Origin: JANOYC01 sp031428675
Lineage (GTDB): Bacteria; Actinomycetota; Actinomycetes; Actinomycetales; Microbacteriaceae
DNA length: 64,000 nucleotides
Direction of reading: 5' to 3'
Assembly (NCBI GenBank): GCA_031428675.1
Contig: JANOYC010000093.1
Coordinates: 46,718 to 110,717, forward strand
The notes beneath the pieces are model-generated. The model saw only the letters and a list, made by a program, of their open reading frames with translations. It did no database searches and was not told where the DNA came from. Every line of letters begins with the position of its first letter. Positions within the stretch are counted from its first letter, which is position 1. Positions 8,980 to 17,614 of this stretch are shown one piece after another. Both the position numbers and the translations under genes were made by a program.

Positions 8980-10394
8980 GACGCAACCACCAGCCCCGGC
9001 TGATTCCGCACGGTGTCGGACAACCGCAGCAGTAACGCGGCGATGATCCAGTTCGCAACGAGTGACGACCCGCCAGCAGCGAGAAACGGTGTGGTGAGTC
9101 CTGTCAGCGGGATGACCCGGGTGACGCCACCGATGACGATGAAGACCTGCAGGGCGATCACGAAAGCGAGACCGACGCCGAGAAGCCGGCCAAAGTCATC
9201 CTGACTGGTGAAGCCGATCCGGAATCCGCGCGAAACGAACACGAGGTAGAGCGCGAGGATCGCGAAGACACCAACGAGACCCAACTCCTCGCCGAGTGCA
9301 GAGATGATGTAGTCACTTTCGGCGAGGGGGGTGATGTCGGGGCGACCTGAGCCGAGGCCCGTGCCGATCAGCCCGCCGCTCGCGAGACCGAACAGTCCCT
9401 GCACGAGCTGGTAACTGCCGCCGGTGCGATCGATTGTTTCGGCATCGAATGGGTTGAGCCACGCGCTGATGCGACCCTCGACGTAGGTGAGTGTCTGGCT
9501 CGCCACGAAGGCGCCGGCGAGAAACATGCTCAGACCGAGCACCACCCAACTGGACTTGCCGGTTGCCACGTAGATCATGACGAGGAAGAGCCCGAAGTAG
9601 AGCAACGACGTGCCGAGGTCTTTCTGGAAGATCAGCACGACCATCGCGGCCGCCCACACCACGAGGATGGGCCCCAAATCACGAGCGCGAGGCAGTCGCA
9701 TCCATAGAAATTTCGGCCCGACCAGCGACAGGGTGTCACGCGCGGTGACAAGATAGCCGGCGAAGAAAATGGCCAACGCAATCTTCGCCAACTCGCCCGG
9801 CTGGAATGTGAACGGACCGATGCCGATCCACAATTGTGCTCCGTTAATCGTGCGGCCGATGACGGGAAGCATCGGCAGGAGTAGCAAGACGATGCCGACG
9901 AACATCGCCAGGTAGCGGTAACGCTGAAGCACGCGGTGATTGCGAATGAGCAGGATGACCGCGATGGCGATGGCGATGGCCATCGCAGTCCACACGACCT
10001 GGCGAACGCCCGCACTTTCCCAGCCGACGTCGCCCTTGGCGAGATCCAACCGGTAGATCATGGCGATCCCGAGCCCGTTGAGCACGGTGATTGCGGGAAG
10101 GATGAACGGGTCGGCATCGCGAGCGACCACCCGCAGGGAGATGTGCAGAGCGAATATCTCCACGAGCAGACCGCCCATGAGCATGATCATGAATGGATGC
10201 ACGCTGCCGGCAACGCCAAGCTGTACGAGCGCTACGCTCGCGAGCGTAATGCCGGACGCGATCAGGTAGAGGAACAACTCGAGATTGCGCAACCGCGCGG
10301 GAACGCGGAGTTTCAACCGGATCGAGGTGGTGAAGGCCGCGATCGTGCCGGTGTCGGCCTTCGGCGAAGCCGTGGCGGAGCTAGTTCGCGACAT
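8976..10394 (-). CDS. rodA: SEDS-family peptidoglycan glycosyltransferase RodA/FtsW
   Basis: 472 residues with about ten to twelve membrane helices. SEDS proteins polymerise lipid II into glycan strands and work with a class B PBP, here PbpA encoded directly downstream. Family marks include NGAQLWIGIGPFTFQPGELAKIALAIFFAGYL, QKDLGTSLLYFGLFL and the C-terminal GVTRVIPLTGLTTPFLAAGGSSLVANW. The N-terminal cytoplasmic arm is long (about 38 residues) and overlaps the pstP stop by 14 bases, so a shorter start is possible. Confidence 0.95.
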   Translation of the reverse strand: MSRTSSATASPKADTGTIAAFTTSIRLKLRVPARLRNLELFLYLIASGITLASVALVQLGVAGSVHPFMIMLMGGLLVEIFALHISLRVVARDADPFILPAITVLNGLGIAMIYRLDLAKGDVGWESAGVRQVVWTAMAIAIAIAVILLIRNHRVLQRYRYLAMFVGIVLLLLPMLPVIGRTINGAQLWIGIGPFTFQPGELAKIALAIFFAGYLVTARDTLSLVGPKFLWMRLPRARDLGPILVVWAAAMVVLIFQKDLGTSLLYFGLFLVMIYVATGKSSWVVLGLSMFLAGAFVASQTLTYVEGRISAWLNPFDAETIDRTGGSYQLVQGLFGLASGGLIGTGLGSGRPDITPLAESDYIISALGEELGLVGVFAILALYLVFVSRGFRIGFTSQDDFGRLLGVGLAFVIALQVFIVIGGVTRVIPLTGLTTPFLAAGGSSLVANWIIAALLLRLSDTVRNQPGLVVAS

Positions 10395-11622
10395 CCGACA
10401 GGCTCTCCACGATCGTCACGGCATGCTCAAGGGTGTCGGCGGGGATCGTCGCTTTGATCTGGGATCGCTGATACGCCGTCAAATCGTCGACGCCGATGCT
10501 GGTCTCTTGGTAGACATCCGAGAGAGAAATCGGTCCCAGGTCTTGATGAACGCCCCGGAAAATTGCGACGCGGCCATCCTGAGCGCCCACATAATACTGA
10601 CTCTGGGTCCACTGGTAGGCGAAGAAGATCAGTGCGACGAGAGCGAGGATGACGAGACCGAGGCCCACCAGCCAGGTGATCTTTCGGCGCTTCTGGCGAC
10701 GCCGATCTTCGAGGATGAGCTCGTCCAGGTAGTCGTCGGATTCGGGTTCGAAGTGGCTCGGATCGGGTTGGGTCGCCTTCAGCGGGTGCAGCAGCAAGGT
10801 CGGCAGGCGCAGCGGCCGTCTGGTCGAGTCTGTTTCGAACGAGAGCGGGGCGGCTGCGGAACCGACCACCGCGGGGGGCATGTGATACGACTCGCCCGAT
10901 TCGTCGATATTGACGATGACGACGGTGACGTTGTCGGGGGCGCCCTGATCGAGGCTCTCTTTGACCAGGCGCATCGTCGCATCCCGGGCATCCGGAATGG
11001 TCTGCAGAACGCTGGCGATCTTCTCCTCAGAGACATAGCTGCTCAGCCCGTCGGAGCAGATCAGCCAACGGTCACCCGGCTGGGTCTCCATGACGGTGGA
11101 GTCGATCTCCGGGGTCGCGTCGACATCGCCCAGCACACGCATGAGCACCGAGCGACGCGGGTGAACCGCGGCCTCCTCTTGCGTAATCCGACCGCTGTCG
11201 ACGAGCCGCTGCACGAAGGTGTGGTCGTTGGTGATCTGTGAGAGCGCGCCGTCGCGTAGGAGGTAGATCCGGGAGTCGCCGATGTGTGCGATCGCTACAT
11301 GGTCGCCGACCCGCAGAAGTCCGCTGACCGTCGTGCCCATTCCGGTGAGCTCGGAATGCTCGAAGACCGTCTCTGCGAGCAGGGAGTTGGCGGCGACGAG
11401 AGCCTGCTGCAGGGCGAATTCCGCGTCGTTCGGCGAGGTGTAGAGCTTGTCGGTCTCGGCGACACGCTTGATCGCTATCGCGGATGCGACATCGCCGCCC
11501 GCGTGACCGCCCATGCCGTCGGCGACGACGAACAGATACTTTCCGGCGTATCCGCTGTCTTGGTTATTGGCGCGAATTTTTCCGACATGGGAAACGGCCG
11601 CGCTCTTGCCTGTGCTGGCCAT
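10381..11622 (-). CDS. pstP: PP2C-family Ser/Thr protein phosphatase PstP
   Basis: 413 residues. It dephosphorylates the PknA/PknB kinases and their substrates using two metal ions. The cytoplasmic PP2C domain (about 5-235) has SHVGKIRANNQDSGY, VVADGMGGHAGGDVAS (metal-binding Asp), IAHIGDSRIYLLRDG, LICSDGLSSYV and APDNVTVV. One membrane helix near 310-332 (ITWLVGLGLVILALVALIFF) follows, then a short extracellular tail. It is the third gene of the block, with fhaB 4 bases upstream and rodA overlapping downstream. Confidence 0.95.
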   Translation of the reverse strand: MASTGKSAAVSHVGKIRANNQDSGYAGKYLFVVADGMGGHAGGDVASAIAIKRVAETDKLYTSPNDAEFALQQALVAANSLLAETVFEHSELTGMGTTVSGLLRVGDHVAIAHIGDSRIYLLRDGALSQITNDHTFVQRLVDSGRITQEEAAVHPRRSVLMRVLGDVDATPEIDSTVMETQPGDRWLICSDGLSSYVSEEKIASVLQTIPDARDATMRLVKESLDQGAPDNVTVVIVNIDESGESYHMPPAVVGSAAAPLSFETDSTRRPLRLPTLLLHPLKATQPDPSHFEPESDDYLDELILEDRRRQKRRKITWLVGLGLVILALVALIFFAYQWTQSQYYVGAQDGRVAIFRGVHQDLGPISLSDVYQETSIGVDDLTAYQRSQIKATIPADTLEHAVTIVESLSDVAN

Positions 11623-11626
11623 TCAC

Positions 11627-12274
11627 CTACCGCCGCAGTTCGAAACTGGTCGTGCCGATGGTGACCGGCGTGTTCAGTGGAATCGGAGTGGGCACGGTGA
11701 CGCGCGCGCCATCGAGGAACGTGCCGTTCGTGGAGTCGAGGTCTTGCACCATCCAGGCGTCGTTCCAGAGCATGAGGCGAGCATGGTGCGTCGATGTGTA
11801 GTCGTCACGGATGACGAGGCCCGACTCCGACGATCGACCGATCGACAGCTGGTCGGCGGGCAGTTCGATTTCGAGACCCTCTTTCGGGCCGCTCGTGATG
11901 ACAAGACGGCGGGCGGGGGTGGTCTGACCCGACTTCGCGGCGCTCTTCGCCGGGGAGATGACTTCGGTGAAGTCGTCAGGCGACGAGGCGGGCAACGTGG
12001 GAGCGGCCGGGGCGCGGGCGGCCGTCGAGCGCAGTCCGACAGGCGGTGTCGGAGCGAGAGACGGGGGAGTCGCCGGGGCGGCCGCCGGGACTGGCGCTGC
12101 GGCGGCCGGTGCAGACGCCGACGGAAACGGGCTCGCCAGCGGGGCGTCGACTTTGCGAGCGCTCATCCGCTGACCGAAGAGATCGGAGCGCAACGCGTAG
12201 ATCACAGCGAAGACGAAGCTCCACATGAGAGCGAGAAAGCCCAGGCGCAGGATCAGCAGGGTGAGTTCGCTCAT
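11627..12274 (-). CDS. fhaB: FHA-domain membrane protein FhaB (FipA-like)
   Basis: 215 residues. An N-terminal membrane helix (about 3-27, LTLLILRLGFLALMWSFVFAVIYAL) is followed by an Ala/Pro-rich linker (about 45-120) and a C-terminal FHA phosphothreonine-binding domain. The FHA signature is clear: SIGRSSESGLVI, DDYTSTHHARL and DLDSTNGTFLDG. In actinobacteria this protein binds kinase-phosphorylated partners and links PknA/PknB signalling to division. It is directly adjacent to fhaA with no spacer (FhaA stop 12275-12277, FhaB start 12274). Confidence 0.93.
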   Translation of the reverse strand: MSELTLLILRLGFLALMWSFVFAVIYALRSDLFGQRMSARKVDAPLASPFPSASAPAAAAPVPAAAPATPPSLAPTPPVGLRSTAARAPAAPTLPASSPDDFTEVISPAKSAAKSGQTTPARRLVITSGPKEGLEIELPADQLSIGRSSESGLVIRDDYTSTHHARLMLWNDAWMVQDLDSTNGTFLDGARVTVPTPIPLNTPVTIGTTSFELRR

Positions 12275-12976
12275 TCAGCGGGCTCGATTCGGGTTGGAGC
12301 CGGGATCCGACGCCGCCTGAGCGAGCACGCGGAAGACGATGCGAGTGCGACCAATGTCGATCACCGAGTCAGGAGCCAGCGGGGCCCGCGTTACGCGTTC
12401 GCCGTTGAGCTTTGAGCCGTTCGTCGAACCGAGGTCCTTGACCTCGGCGCGCTTGCCGTCCCAGAGCACCTCGACGTGCTTGCGGGAGATGCTCGAGTCA
12501 TCCACGGTGACGTCGGCGTCGGTTCCGCGGCCGATCACGGTGCGCGAGCGGGTGATCGGATGCCGTGTGCTGCCGATATCGAGCACCGGGTTCCAGGAGA
12601 CCTCGCCCTTCAGGTTCGCCGAGTCGATCTCGACAATGCCCTGGCTGAGCGATGGATCCTCCGCGAGCGAGATGCTGATGCCGCCGGCAAAGGAGTAGTG
12701 CTGAGCGGTCGCGTGGCGCTGCACGAGTTGCGTGAACTCGTCGATGAGCGCGGGACCGAGGTTCGTCATCCGCTCATAATCACCGGGAGAAAGTCGCACC
12801 GTGAACTGGTTCGGAACGAGGATGCGATCGCGGGCGACGAGAGCGGCCCGCGTGTCGAGTTCGCGGCGCAGGGCGCTCGAGATCTCGATCGGCTGGAGTC
12901 CACTCTTAAAGGTCTTGGCGAAGGCCCCGTTGACCGCTCGCTCAAGACCTCGCTCGAAGTTGTCCAGAAGACCCAA
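12275..12976 (-). CDS. fhaA: FHA-domain protein FhaA with DUF3662 N-terminus
   Basis: 233 residues, soluble. The N-terminal DUF3662 domain (about 1-120) begins MGLLDNFERGLERAVNGAFA and includes PIEISSALRRELDTRAAL. The C-terminal FHA domain (about 145-225) has TVIGRGTDADVTVDDSSISRKHVEV and DLGSTNGSKLNGE. FhaA is a PknB substrate that binds phosphorylated MviN/MurJ and restrains peptidoglycan synthesis. It is shorter than mycobacterial FhaA because the long Pro/Gln-rich linker is reduced. It is the first gene of the minus-strand block, so the operon promoter should lie in 12977-13070. Confidence 0.94.
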   Translation of the reverse strand: MGLLDNFERGLERAVNGAFAKTFKSGLQPIEISSALRRELDTRAALVARDRILVPNQFTVRLSPGDYERMTNLGPALIDEFTQLVQRHATAQHYSFAGGISISLAEDPSLSQGIVEIDSANLKGEVSWNPVLDIGSTRHPITRSRTVIGRGTDADVTVDDSSISRKHVEVLWDGKRAEVKDLGSTNGSKLNGERVTRAPLAPDSVIDIGRTRIVFRVLAQAASDPGSNPNRAR

Positions 12977-13073
12977 GAAACCCCCGAATAGGCTGGTGTG
13001 ACTTACACGATGTTAGCGGGACTCGGCGCCATGGACTTGCGACACCGGGGTTTGGGGGCGCAAGAGTGACGCC

Positions 13074-13115
13074 TCGGGACGAGAGTGACCGCGCGCACGG
13101 ACCCTCTCGTCCCGA
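13074..13115. repeat. Long imperfect inverted repeat in divergent gap
   Basis: Arms TCGGGACGAGAG (13074-13085) and CTCTCGTCCCGA (13104-13115) are perfect reverse complements separated by 18 bases, and further partial pairing (GTGACC with GGACCC) extends inward. Outer copies of GAGTGAC (about 13064-13070) and GCACTCTC (about 13120-13127) suggest a second nested layer. The structure lies between the divergent starts of fhaA and tRNA-Leu, so it is not a terminator of either. Its role is unknown. Confidence 0.7.
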
Positions 13116-13196
13116 ACGGGCACTCTCGTGGCGGGTGCGCGGGGAGTTCTGAGCGCGCCGACCAGCGGCATCCGCTGTGATAATCTCGCTGAGTTG

Positions 13197-13283
13197 GCGC
13201 GAGTGGCGAAATTGGCAGACGCGCACGGTTCAGGTCCGTGTGCCCGTGAGGGCATGGGGGTTCAAGTCCCCCCTCGCGCACCA
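13197..13283 (+). tRNA. tRNA-Leu (anticodon CAG), CCA encoded
   Basis: The acceptor stem GCGCGAG pairs with CTCGCGC at 13273-13279, followed by A and an encoded CCA at 13281-13283. The anticodon stem-loop CACGG-TTCAGGT-CCGTG gives anticodon CAG, which reads CUG leucine codons. The long variable arm (GTGCCCGTGAGGGCAT) is class II, as expected for leucine, and the T-arm GGGGGTTCAAGTCCCCC is intact. Length is 87 bases. Confidence 0.96.
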
Positions 13284-13295
13284 ACTCCCGCACGA

Positions 13296-13319
13296 CGCTC
13301 TCCTGACGGAGGGCGTTTT
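13296..13319 (+). terminator. Rho-independent terminator after tRNA-Leu
   Basis: CGCTCTCC and GGAGGGCG form an eight-pair stem (one G-T wobble) around a TGAC loop, followed directly by TTTT. It lies 12 bases past the tRNA CCA end, where a terminator is expected. Confidence 0.8.
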
Positions 13320-13424
13320 GTGCGTTGGGGGTGCGGCTCGGTTGTGGCCGAGCATTCCCGCCCCGGTTACCATCGCGAATCTCCAGCACCGGCGGCACTG
13401 AACCGCCCGTGCTACGTTCAGCGA

Positions 13425-14474
13425 ATGACGCGAATCGCGGCAGTCGCACCGGTGCTTCCGCCGCACGTGTACCGCCAAGCGGAGATCACTACCGAACTCG
13501 CCCCGATGCTCGCTCCAGAGCCGAGGCAACGTGCCCTCCTCGATCGCATGCATTCCGGTAGCGGCATCCAGACCCGTCACACGGTGCTGCCGATCGATCG
13601 TTACCGGCAACTGGGAACGTTCCGGCAGAGCAACGACCTTTTCATCGAACACGCCACCGACCTGCTTGAAATCGCACTCCGTCGCGCGCTCGACGACGCT
13701 GGCGTGAACGCTGTCGACGTCGATTTCATGCTGTTCACGTCGGTGACAGGAATCGCGGCGCCCTCCGTCGATGGCCTGCTCATTTCCCGTGTGGGCATGC
13801 GGCCCAACGTCAAGCGACTGCCGTCGTTCGGGCTCGGATGCGTCGCTGGAGCGGCGGGGCTCGCTCGAGTGCACGACTACTTGGTCGGTCATCCCACAGA
13901 GGTCGGGGTGCTGCTGTCGGTGGAACTGTGCTCACTCACTCTGCAACGCGACGACGCGAGCGTCGCCAACTATGTGGCGACCGGGCTGTTCGGCGACGGG
14001 GCCGCGGCGGTAGTGCTTGTGGGGGATGACCATCCCGCACCCGGACCCACGATCGTGGCAACACGCAGTGACTTCTACCCAGACACCACCGGAGTCCTCG
14101 CCTTCGTCGCCGGACAGACCGGTTTTGAGATCGTGCTGACCGCCGAGGTATCGGCGGTCATCGAGCGGCACTTCACGGCGAACGTCGACGCCTTTCTCGG
14201 CGCCCACGGACTCACTGTTGCCGACGTAAATGCGTGGATCGCGCATCCCGGCGGGCCGCGAGTGCTCCAAGCGTTCGAGGCATCGCTGGCGCTCGCGCCC
14301 GGGACACTGTCTCCGAGTTGGGATTCGCTGTCGAGGGTGGGCAACCTCTCGTCGTCGTCGGTGTTGCACATTCTCGCCGACGGGTTTCAGCAACCGCGCG
14401 ACACGGTCGGCTTGCTGTTTGCCCTAGGTCCCGGAATTAGCGCCGAATTCGTGCTCTTGGCATGGCGGGACTGA
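13425..14474 (+). CDS. Type III polyketide synthase (alkylresorcinol/alkylpyrone type)
   Basis: 349 residues from ATG 13425. Homodimeric chalcone-synthase-like enzymes extend a CoA starter with malonyl-CoA. The catalytic triad is visible: Cys139 in FGLGCVAGAAGLAR, His273 in AHPGGPRVL and Asn306 in RVGNLSSSSVL. The terminal GPGISAEFVLL loop is also present. It is followed by a methyltransferase and a flavin hydroxylase, the same set as srsA-srsB-srsC of Streptomyces griseus, which suggests a long-chain phenolic lipid product. Chain length and product class cannot be read from the sequence. Earlier in-frame starts run into the tRNA and were rejected. Confidence 0.93.
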   Translation: MTRIAAVAPVLPPHVYRQAEITTELAPMLAPEPRQRALLDRMHSGSGIQTRHTVLPIDRYRQLGTFRQSNDLFIEHATDLLEIALRRALDDAGVNAVDVDFMLFTSVTGIAAPSVDGLLISRVGMRPNVKRLPSFGLGCVAGAAGLARVHDYLVGHPTEVGVLLSVELCSLTLQRDDASVANYVATGLFGDGAAAVVLVGDDHPAPGPTIVATRSDFYPDTTGVLAFVAGQTGFEIVLTAEVSAVIERHFTANVDAFLGAHGLTVADVNAWIAHPGGPRVLQAFEASLALAPGTLSPSWDSLSRVGNLSSSSVLHILADGFQQPRDTVGLLFALGPGISAEFVLLAWRD

Positions 14475-14507
14475 GTCGACGATGCGAACAGCAATTCTGA
14501 GCAGCGC

Positions 14508-15029
14508 GTGATTCTCTATTTTGCTCTGATCGTGGCCACCGGCATTGAACGCGTGGTCGAACTTGTGATCTCCCAGCGCCACGCAGCGTGGGCCTTTGCT
14601 CGCGGCGCCGTGGAATACGGCGCCGGTCACTTTCCCGCCATGGTGGTACTTCACACGGGCCTACTCGTGTCGTGCGTCGTCGAGGTAGCGGTGTTCGATC
14701 GTCCGTTCATTGCCGCCCTGGGCTGGCCGATGATCGCGATCGCGATCGCCATGCAGGTCGGTCGCTACTGGGTGATCTGGGCATTGGGAAAGCAGTGGAA
14801 CACGCGCGTTATCGTGGTGCCGGGGATGCCCCGCGTGCGTCGAGGGCCGTACCGCTTCGGGTGGCTGCCGCATCCGAACTACCTGATCGTCGCGATCGAG
14901 GGAATCGCCCTCCCGCTCGTGCACACCGCGTGGGTGACCGCCCTGGCCTTCACCGTGCTCAATGCCATCCTGCTTCTCGGCTTCCGCATCCCCACCGAGA
15001 ACCGGGCGCTCGCCGAGTTGCGCTCATGA
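14508..15029 (+). CDS. Isoprenylcysteine carboxyl methyltransferase-family protein (SrsB/BpsB-like)
   Basis: 173 residues from GTG 14508, integral membrane with about four to five helices. The ICMT-family C-terminal pattern is present: GMPRVRRGPYRFGWLPHPNYLIVAIEGIALPLVHTAW, with the RGPYR and HPNYL elements that form the SAM and substrate site. Bacterial members beside type III polyketide synthases (SrsB in Streptomyces, BpsB in Bacillus) O-methylate alkylresorcinols or alkylpyrones. It follows the synthase by 33 bases and overlaps the next gene (ATGA), so the three genes form an operon. Confidence 0.88.
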   Translation: MILYFALIVATGIERVVELVISQRHAAWAFARGAVEYGAGHFPAMVVLHTGLLVSCVVEVAVFDRPFIAALGWPMIAIAIAMQVGRYWVIWALGKQWNTRVIVVPGMPRVRRGPYRFGWLPHPNYLIVAIEGIALPLVHTAWVTALAFTVLNAILLLGFRIPTENRALAELRS

Positions 15030-16081
15030 CCTACGACGTCGACGTCATCGTAGCGGGCGCTGGACCGGTGGGACTCGCGGCCGCGATCGAAGCGCGGATG
15101 CGCGGCTTCTCCGTGGCGATCGTCGAACCCCGACGCGGCGCGATCGACAAGGCTTGTGGAGAAGGACTCATGCCTGGCGCAGTGACCGCGCTGGCACGGC
15201 TGGGGGTCGAGCCGGCGGGACACACAGTGACGGGCATCCGGTACGTGTCGGGCAATCGGGAAGCCGTGCACGAGTTTCGTCACGGCGCCGGCAGGGGAGT
15301 GCGTCGGACGGTGCTGCAGACCGCGCTCTTCGAACGCGCGCGTGAACTCGACATCGGAATGGTCGCAGGCAGGGTCGACGCCATCTGGCAAGACGACGCC
15401 GGCGTGACCGCTGGGGGCATCCGCGCCAGTTGGCTGCTCGCGTGCGATGGGTTGCACTCACCGATAGCCCGACAGCTGGCGCTCACGCGACCTACGACTC
15501 CGGCGTCGCGGTGGCCCTCCGGCTCACGTGCACATCGCCGGTACGGGTTGCGGCGGCATTTTGTGACGGAGCCGTGGAGCACCTTAGTCGATGTGCACTG
15601 GACGGAGCATGCCGAGATCTATGTCACGCCGGTCGATGATCGACTCGTCGGCGTGGCCGTGCTCGGCCCCCAGCACACCGCCTTCTCCAGCGCGTTAGCG
15701 AGTGTGCCAGAGCTCCGCGAGCGACTGCACGGTGCGGAGTTCGGGAGCCAGCAGCGCGGAGCAGGTCCGCTGCGACAGTCGACCGTGGCGCGCACGCTCG
15801 GGAGGGTGTTGCTGGTGGGCGACGCGAGTGGATACGTCGATGCGATCACGGGTGAAGGCATCCGAGTCGGCCTGGCCCAAGCGAGAGCTGCTGTCGACGC
15901 GATCGCTGCGGGCGACCCGGCCGTCTACGAGCGCACCTGGCGAATCGTGACTCGAGACATGCGGATGCTCACCCTCGGCCTCGTTGCGTGGGCCATGTCG
16001 CCAGCGCGCGGCATGATCGTGCCGAGTGCAGAGCGACTGCCGCCACTATTCGGAGCGGTGGTTGAGCGCCTCGCTCGATGA
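15026..16081 (+). CDS. FAD-dependent monooxygenase/oxidoreductase of the type III PKS operon
   Basis: 351 residues from ATG 15026, which overlaps the methyltransferase stop. The group A flavoprotein motifs are present: GxGxxG in VAGAGPVGLAAAIEA, the DG motif in LACDGLHSPIARQL and the GD motif in LLVGDASGYVDAITGEGIRVGLAQ. SrsC in S. griseus hydroxylates the methylated resorcinol, which can lead to a quinone; a similar role is inferred here. Residues about 152-172, between the DG motif and YGLRRHF, are rich in Arg, Ser and Trp and look unlike relatives as I remember them; the frame is open, so a sequencing error or an insertion is possible. Confidence 0.86.
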   Translation: MTYDVDVIVAGAGPVGLAAAIEARMRGFSVAIVEPRRGAIDKACGEGLMPGAVTALARLGVEPAGHTVTGIRYVSGNREAVHEFRHGAGRGVRRTVLQTALFERARELDIGMVAGRVDAIWQDDAGVTAGGIRASWLLACDGLHSPIARQLALTRPTTPASRWPSGSRAHRRYGLRRHFVTEPWSTLVDVHWTEHAEIYVTPVDDRLVGVAVLGPQHTAFSSALASVPELRERLHGAEFGSQQRGAGPLRQSTVARTLGRVLLVGDASGYVDAITGEGIRVGLAQARAAVDAIAAGDPAVYERTWRIVTRDMRMLTLGLVAWAMSPARGMIVPSAERLPPLFGAVVERLAR

Positions 16082-16095
16082 TGCAGAGCGAGAGA

Positions 16096-16770
16096 TCAGG
16101 CGGCGTCGTCGATTTCGGTGAAGAGAAGCGCTTCGAGCTCTTCGGCGGTGCTGACGACGGCAATCGCCCCCTCGTGTTCGGCCTCGCTTCCGTAGCCCCA
16201 GGTGACGACGATCGCGGGCACGCCGTGCACCGCCGCCCCGTGAACATCGTGCTCGCGGTCGCCGATGATGACCGTGCGGGAAAGGTCGGCGCCGATTGCG
16301 GTGAGCCGCTTGAGGGCCTCTTCTACGACATCCTTCTTCGCACTTCGCACCTCGTCTTCGGATGCACCCGTGATCACGTCGAAGTACCGCAGCAGTCCCT
16401 CGTGCTCAAGCATCGCGATGGCGGGCTTCTCGGGCTTGCTGGTCGCGAGCGACAGCGGGATGCCGCGGCGCTGGATCTCCCGCAACACGTTCTCGACACC
16501 GGGATATACCGAACTGTCGAGCACGCCGACGTCGAAATAGTGCGCACGGTAGATCTCGAGTGCACGCGCTGACTGCTCGGGCGTCATCTTGGCAAAGTCG
16601 CGGAATGAATCGAGAATGGGTGGCCCCACGTAGCGCACAAGCTCTTCGTGCGGCGGAACCGGCATGCCCATCTGCTCGAACATGTGGGCGAGCGTCGACG
16701 TAATGCCGGGCGCGGAGTCCGCGATCGTGCCATCGAGGTCGAACAGGATGGCAGTGAATGGATACGTCAT
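16096..16770 (-). CDS. HAD-family hydrolase, phosphoglycolate phosphatase-like
   Basis: 224 residues, cytoplasmic. Motif I is FDLDGTIADS, with the nucleophile Asp in the first DxD; motif II is LATSKPE; motif III Lys and motif IV are seen in AKKDVVEEALKRL and VIIGDREHDVHGAAVHG. The helical cap between motifs I and II (about residues 20-85) matches the Gph/PGP subgroup. It probably dephosphorylates 2-phosphoglycolate or a similar small phosphoester. It is convergent with the flavin monooxygenase gene, with a 14-base gap. Confidence 0.88.
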   Translation of the reverse strand: MTYPFTAILFDLDGTIADSAPGITSTLAHMFEQMGMPVPPHEELVRYVGPPILDSFRDFAKMTPEQSARALEIYRAHYFDVGVLDSSVYPGVENVLREIQRRGIPLSLATSKPEKPAIAMLEHEGLLRYFDVITGASEDEVRSAKKDVVEEALKRLTAIGADLSRTVIIGDREHDVHGAAVHGVPAIVVTWGYGSEAEHEGAIAVVSTAEELEALLFTEIDDAA

Positions 16771-16794
16771 CGCCCCCAGAATACGGCCCCACCT

Positions 16795-16859
16795 CCCGCG
16801 AGTGAGCAGTTTCGGCTCGTATAACGGACGAATAAGAGCAGAAAGTGCTCACCCGCGGG
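16795..16859. repeat. Nested-palindrome element, copy A
   Basis: 65 bases. The left arm begins CCCGCGAGTGAGCAGTTTC and the right arm ends GAAAGTGCTCACCCGCGGG; the outermost 14 bases pair at 13 positions. Inside, GAGC and GCTC occur in both arms, so each arm can also fold alone. The element lies between the starts and ends of two minus-strand genes and ends exactly at base 16859, directly before the nucS stop codon (16860-16862). Three further copies are at 49904, 57421 and 58451. Confidence 0.88.
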
Positions 16860-17555
16860 TTAGAAGAGGCGGGCGTGCGGGTCGTCCAGTCCGCGCATCT
16901 CGTCGTAGTCGAGGGTGACGCAGCGGATGCCCCGGTCGGCAGCCAGCATCCGTGCTTGCGGTTTGATCTCTTGCGCTGCAAACACGCCGGTCACGGGAGC
17001 CAAGTGCGGGTCGCGGTTCATCAACTCGAGGTAGCGAGACAACTGCTCGACACCATCGATGTCGCCGCGACGCTTTAGCTCCACCGCAACGCTCGCGCCG
17101 CGTCCATCGGTCGCGAGAATGTCGACGGGGCCAATCGCCGTCATGTATTCGCGGCGCACGAGACGATATCCCTCGCCGAGCAGTTCGATGTGCTCGGCGA
17201 GGAGTTTCTGCAAATGAGCCTCGACCCCGTCTTTCTGCAGCCCCGGGTCGTGCCCGAGATCGTGCGCCGAATCGTGCAGCACCTCGTGGATCGACACGAT
17301 GAGGGTGTCGGGGGATCTCGTGGCCGATACCTTCCATACCTCGATGACTCCGGCATCCCGTTGCTCGATTGCCGGATCCACCCGTTGCAGCGTGCACGGC
17401 GGGCTCATCCAGTTGAGTGGCTTGTAGGACAGCGCATCGGAGTGCACGAGCACGCTGCCGTCTGCCTTGAGCATGAGTAGTCGTGTCGCGAGCGGGAGGT
17501 GTGCGCTCAGTCGACCCGCGTAGTCGACGGAGCAACGGGCAATGACAAGGCGCAC
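16860..17555 (-). CDS. nucS: Mismatch-specific endonuclease NucS/EndoMS
   Basis: 231 residues from GTG 17555. NucS cuts both strands at G-T, G-G and T-T mismatches and replaces MutS/MutL repair in most actinobacteria. An N-terminal DNA-binding domain ([16 protein letters not shown], residues 1-110) is followed by a RecB-like nuclease core with [10 protein letters not shown] and VAVELKRRG, which supply the Asp, Glu and Lys of the active site. The C-terminus DDPHARLF fits the beta-clamp-binding tail known for this family. The long upstream open frame (to 17861) overlaps the MFS gene and is not part of it. Confidence 0.93.
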   Translation of the reverse strand: MRLVIARCSVDYAGRLSAHLPLATRLLMLKADGSVLVHSDALSYKPLNWMSPPCTLQRVDPAIEQRDAGVIEVWKVSATRSPDTLIVSIHEVLHDSAHDLGHDPGLQKDGVEAHLQKLLAEHIELLGEGYRLVRREYMTAIGPVDILATDGRGASVAVELKRRGDIDGVEQLSRYLELMNRDPHLAPVTGVFAAQEIKPQARMLAADRGIRCVTLDYDEMRGLDDPHARLF

Positions 17556-17614
17556 CCGTCGAGCGTACCCGCGCCGCCTGGCGATCGGGGGTCTGGTCGG
17601 CGCCGGGGCGCCTC

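Noticed and set aside
7852..9003. 383-codon plus-strand frame opposite pbpA
   Set aside because: pbpA has all transpeptidase motifs on the other strand; this frame has no recognisable fold.
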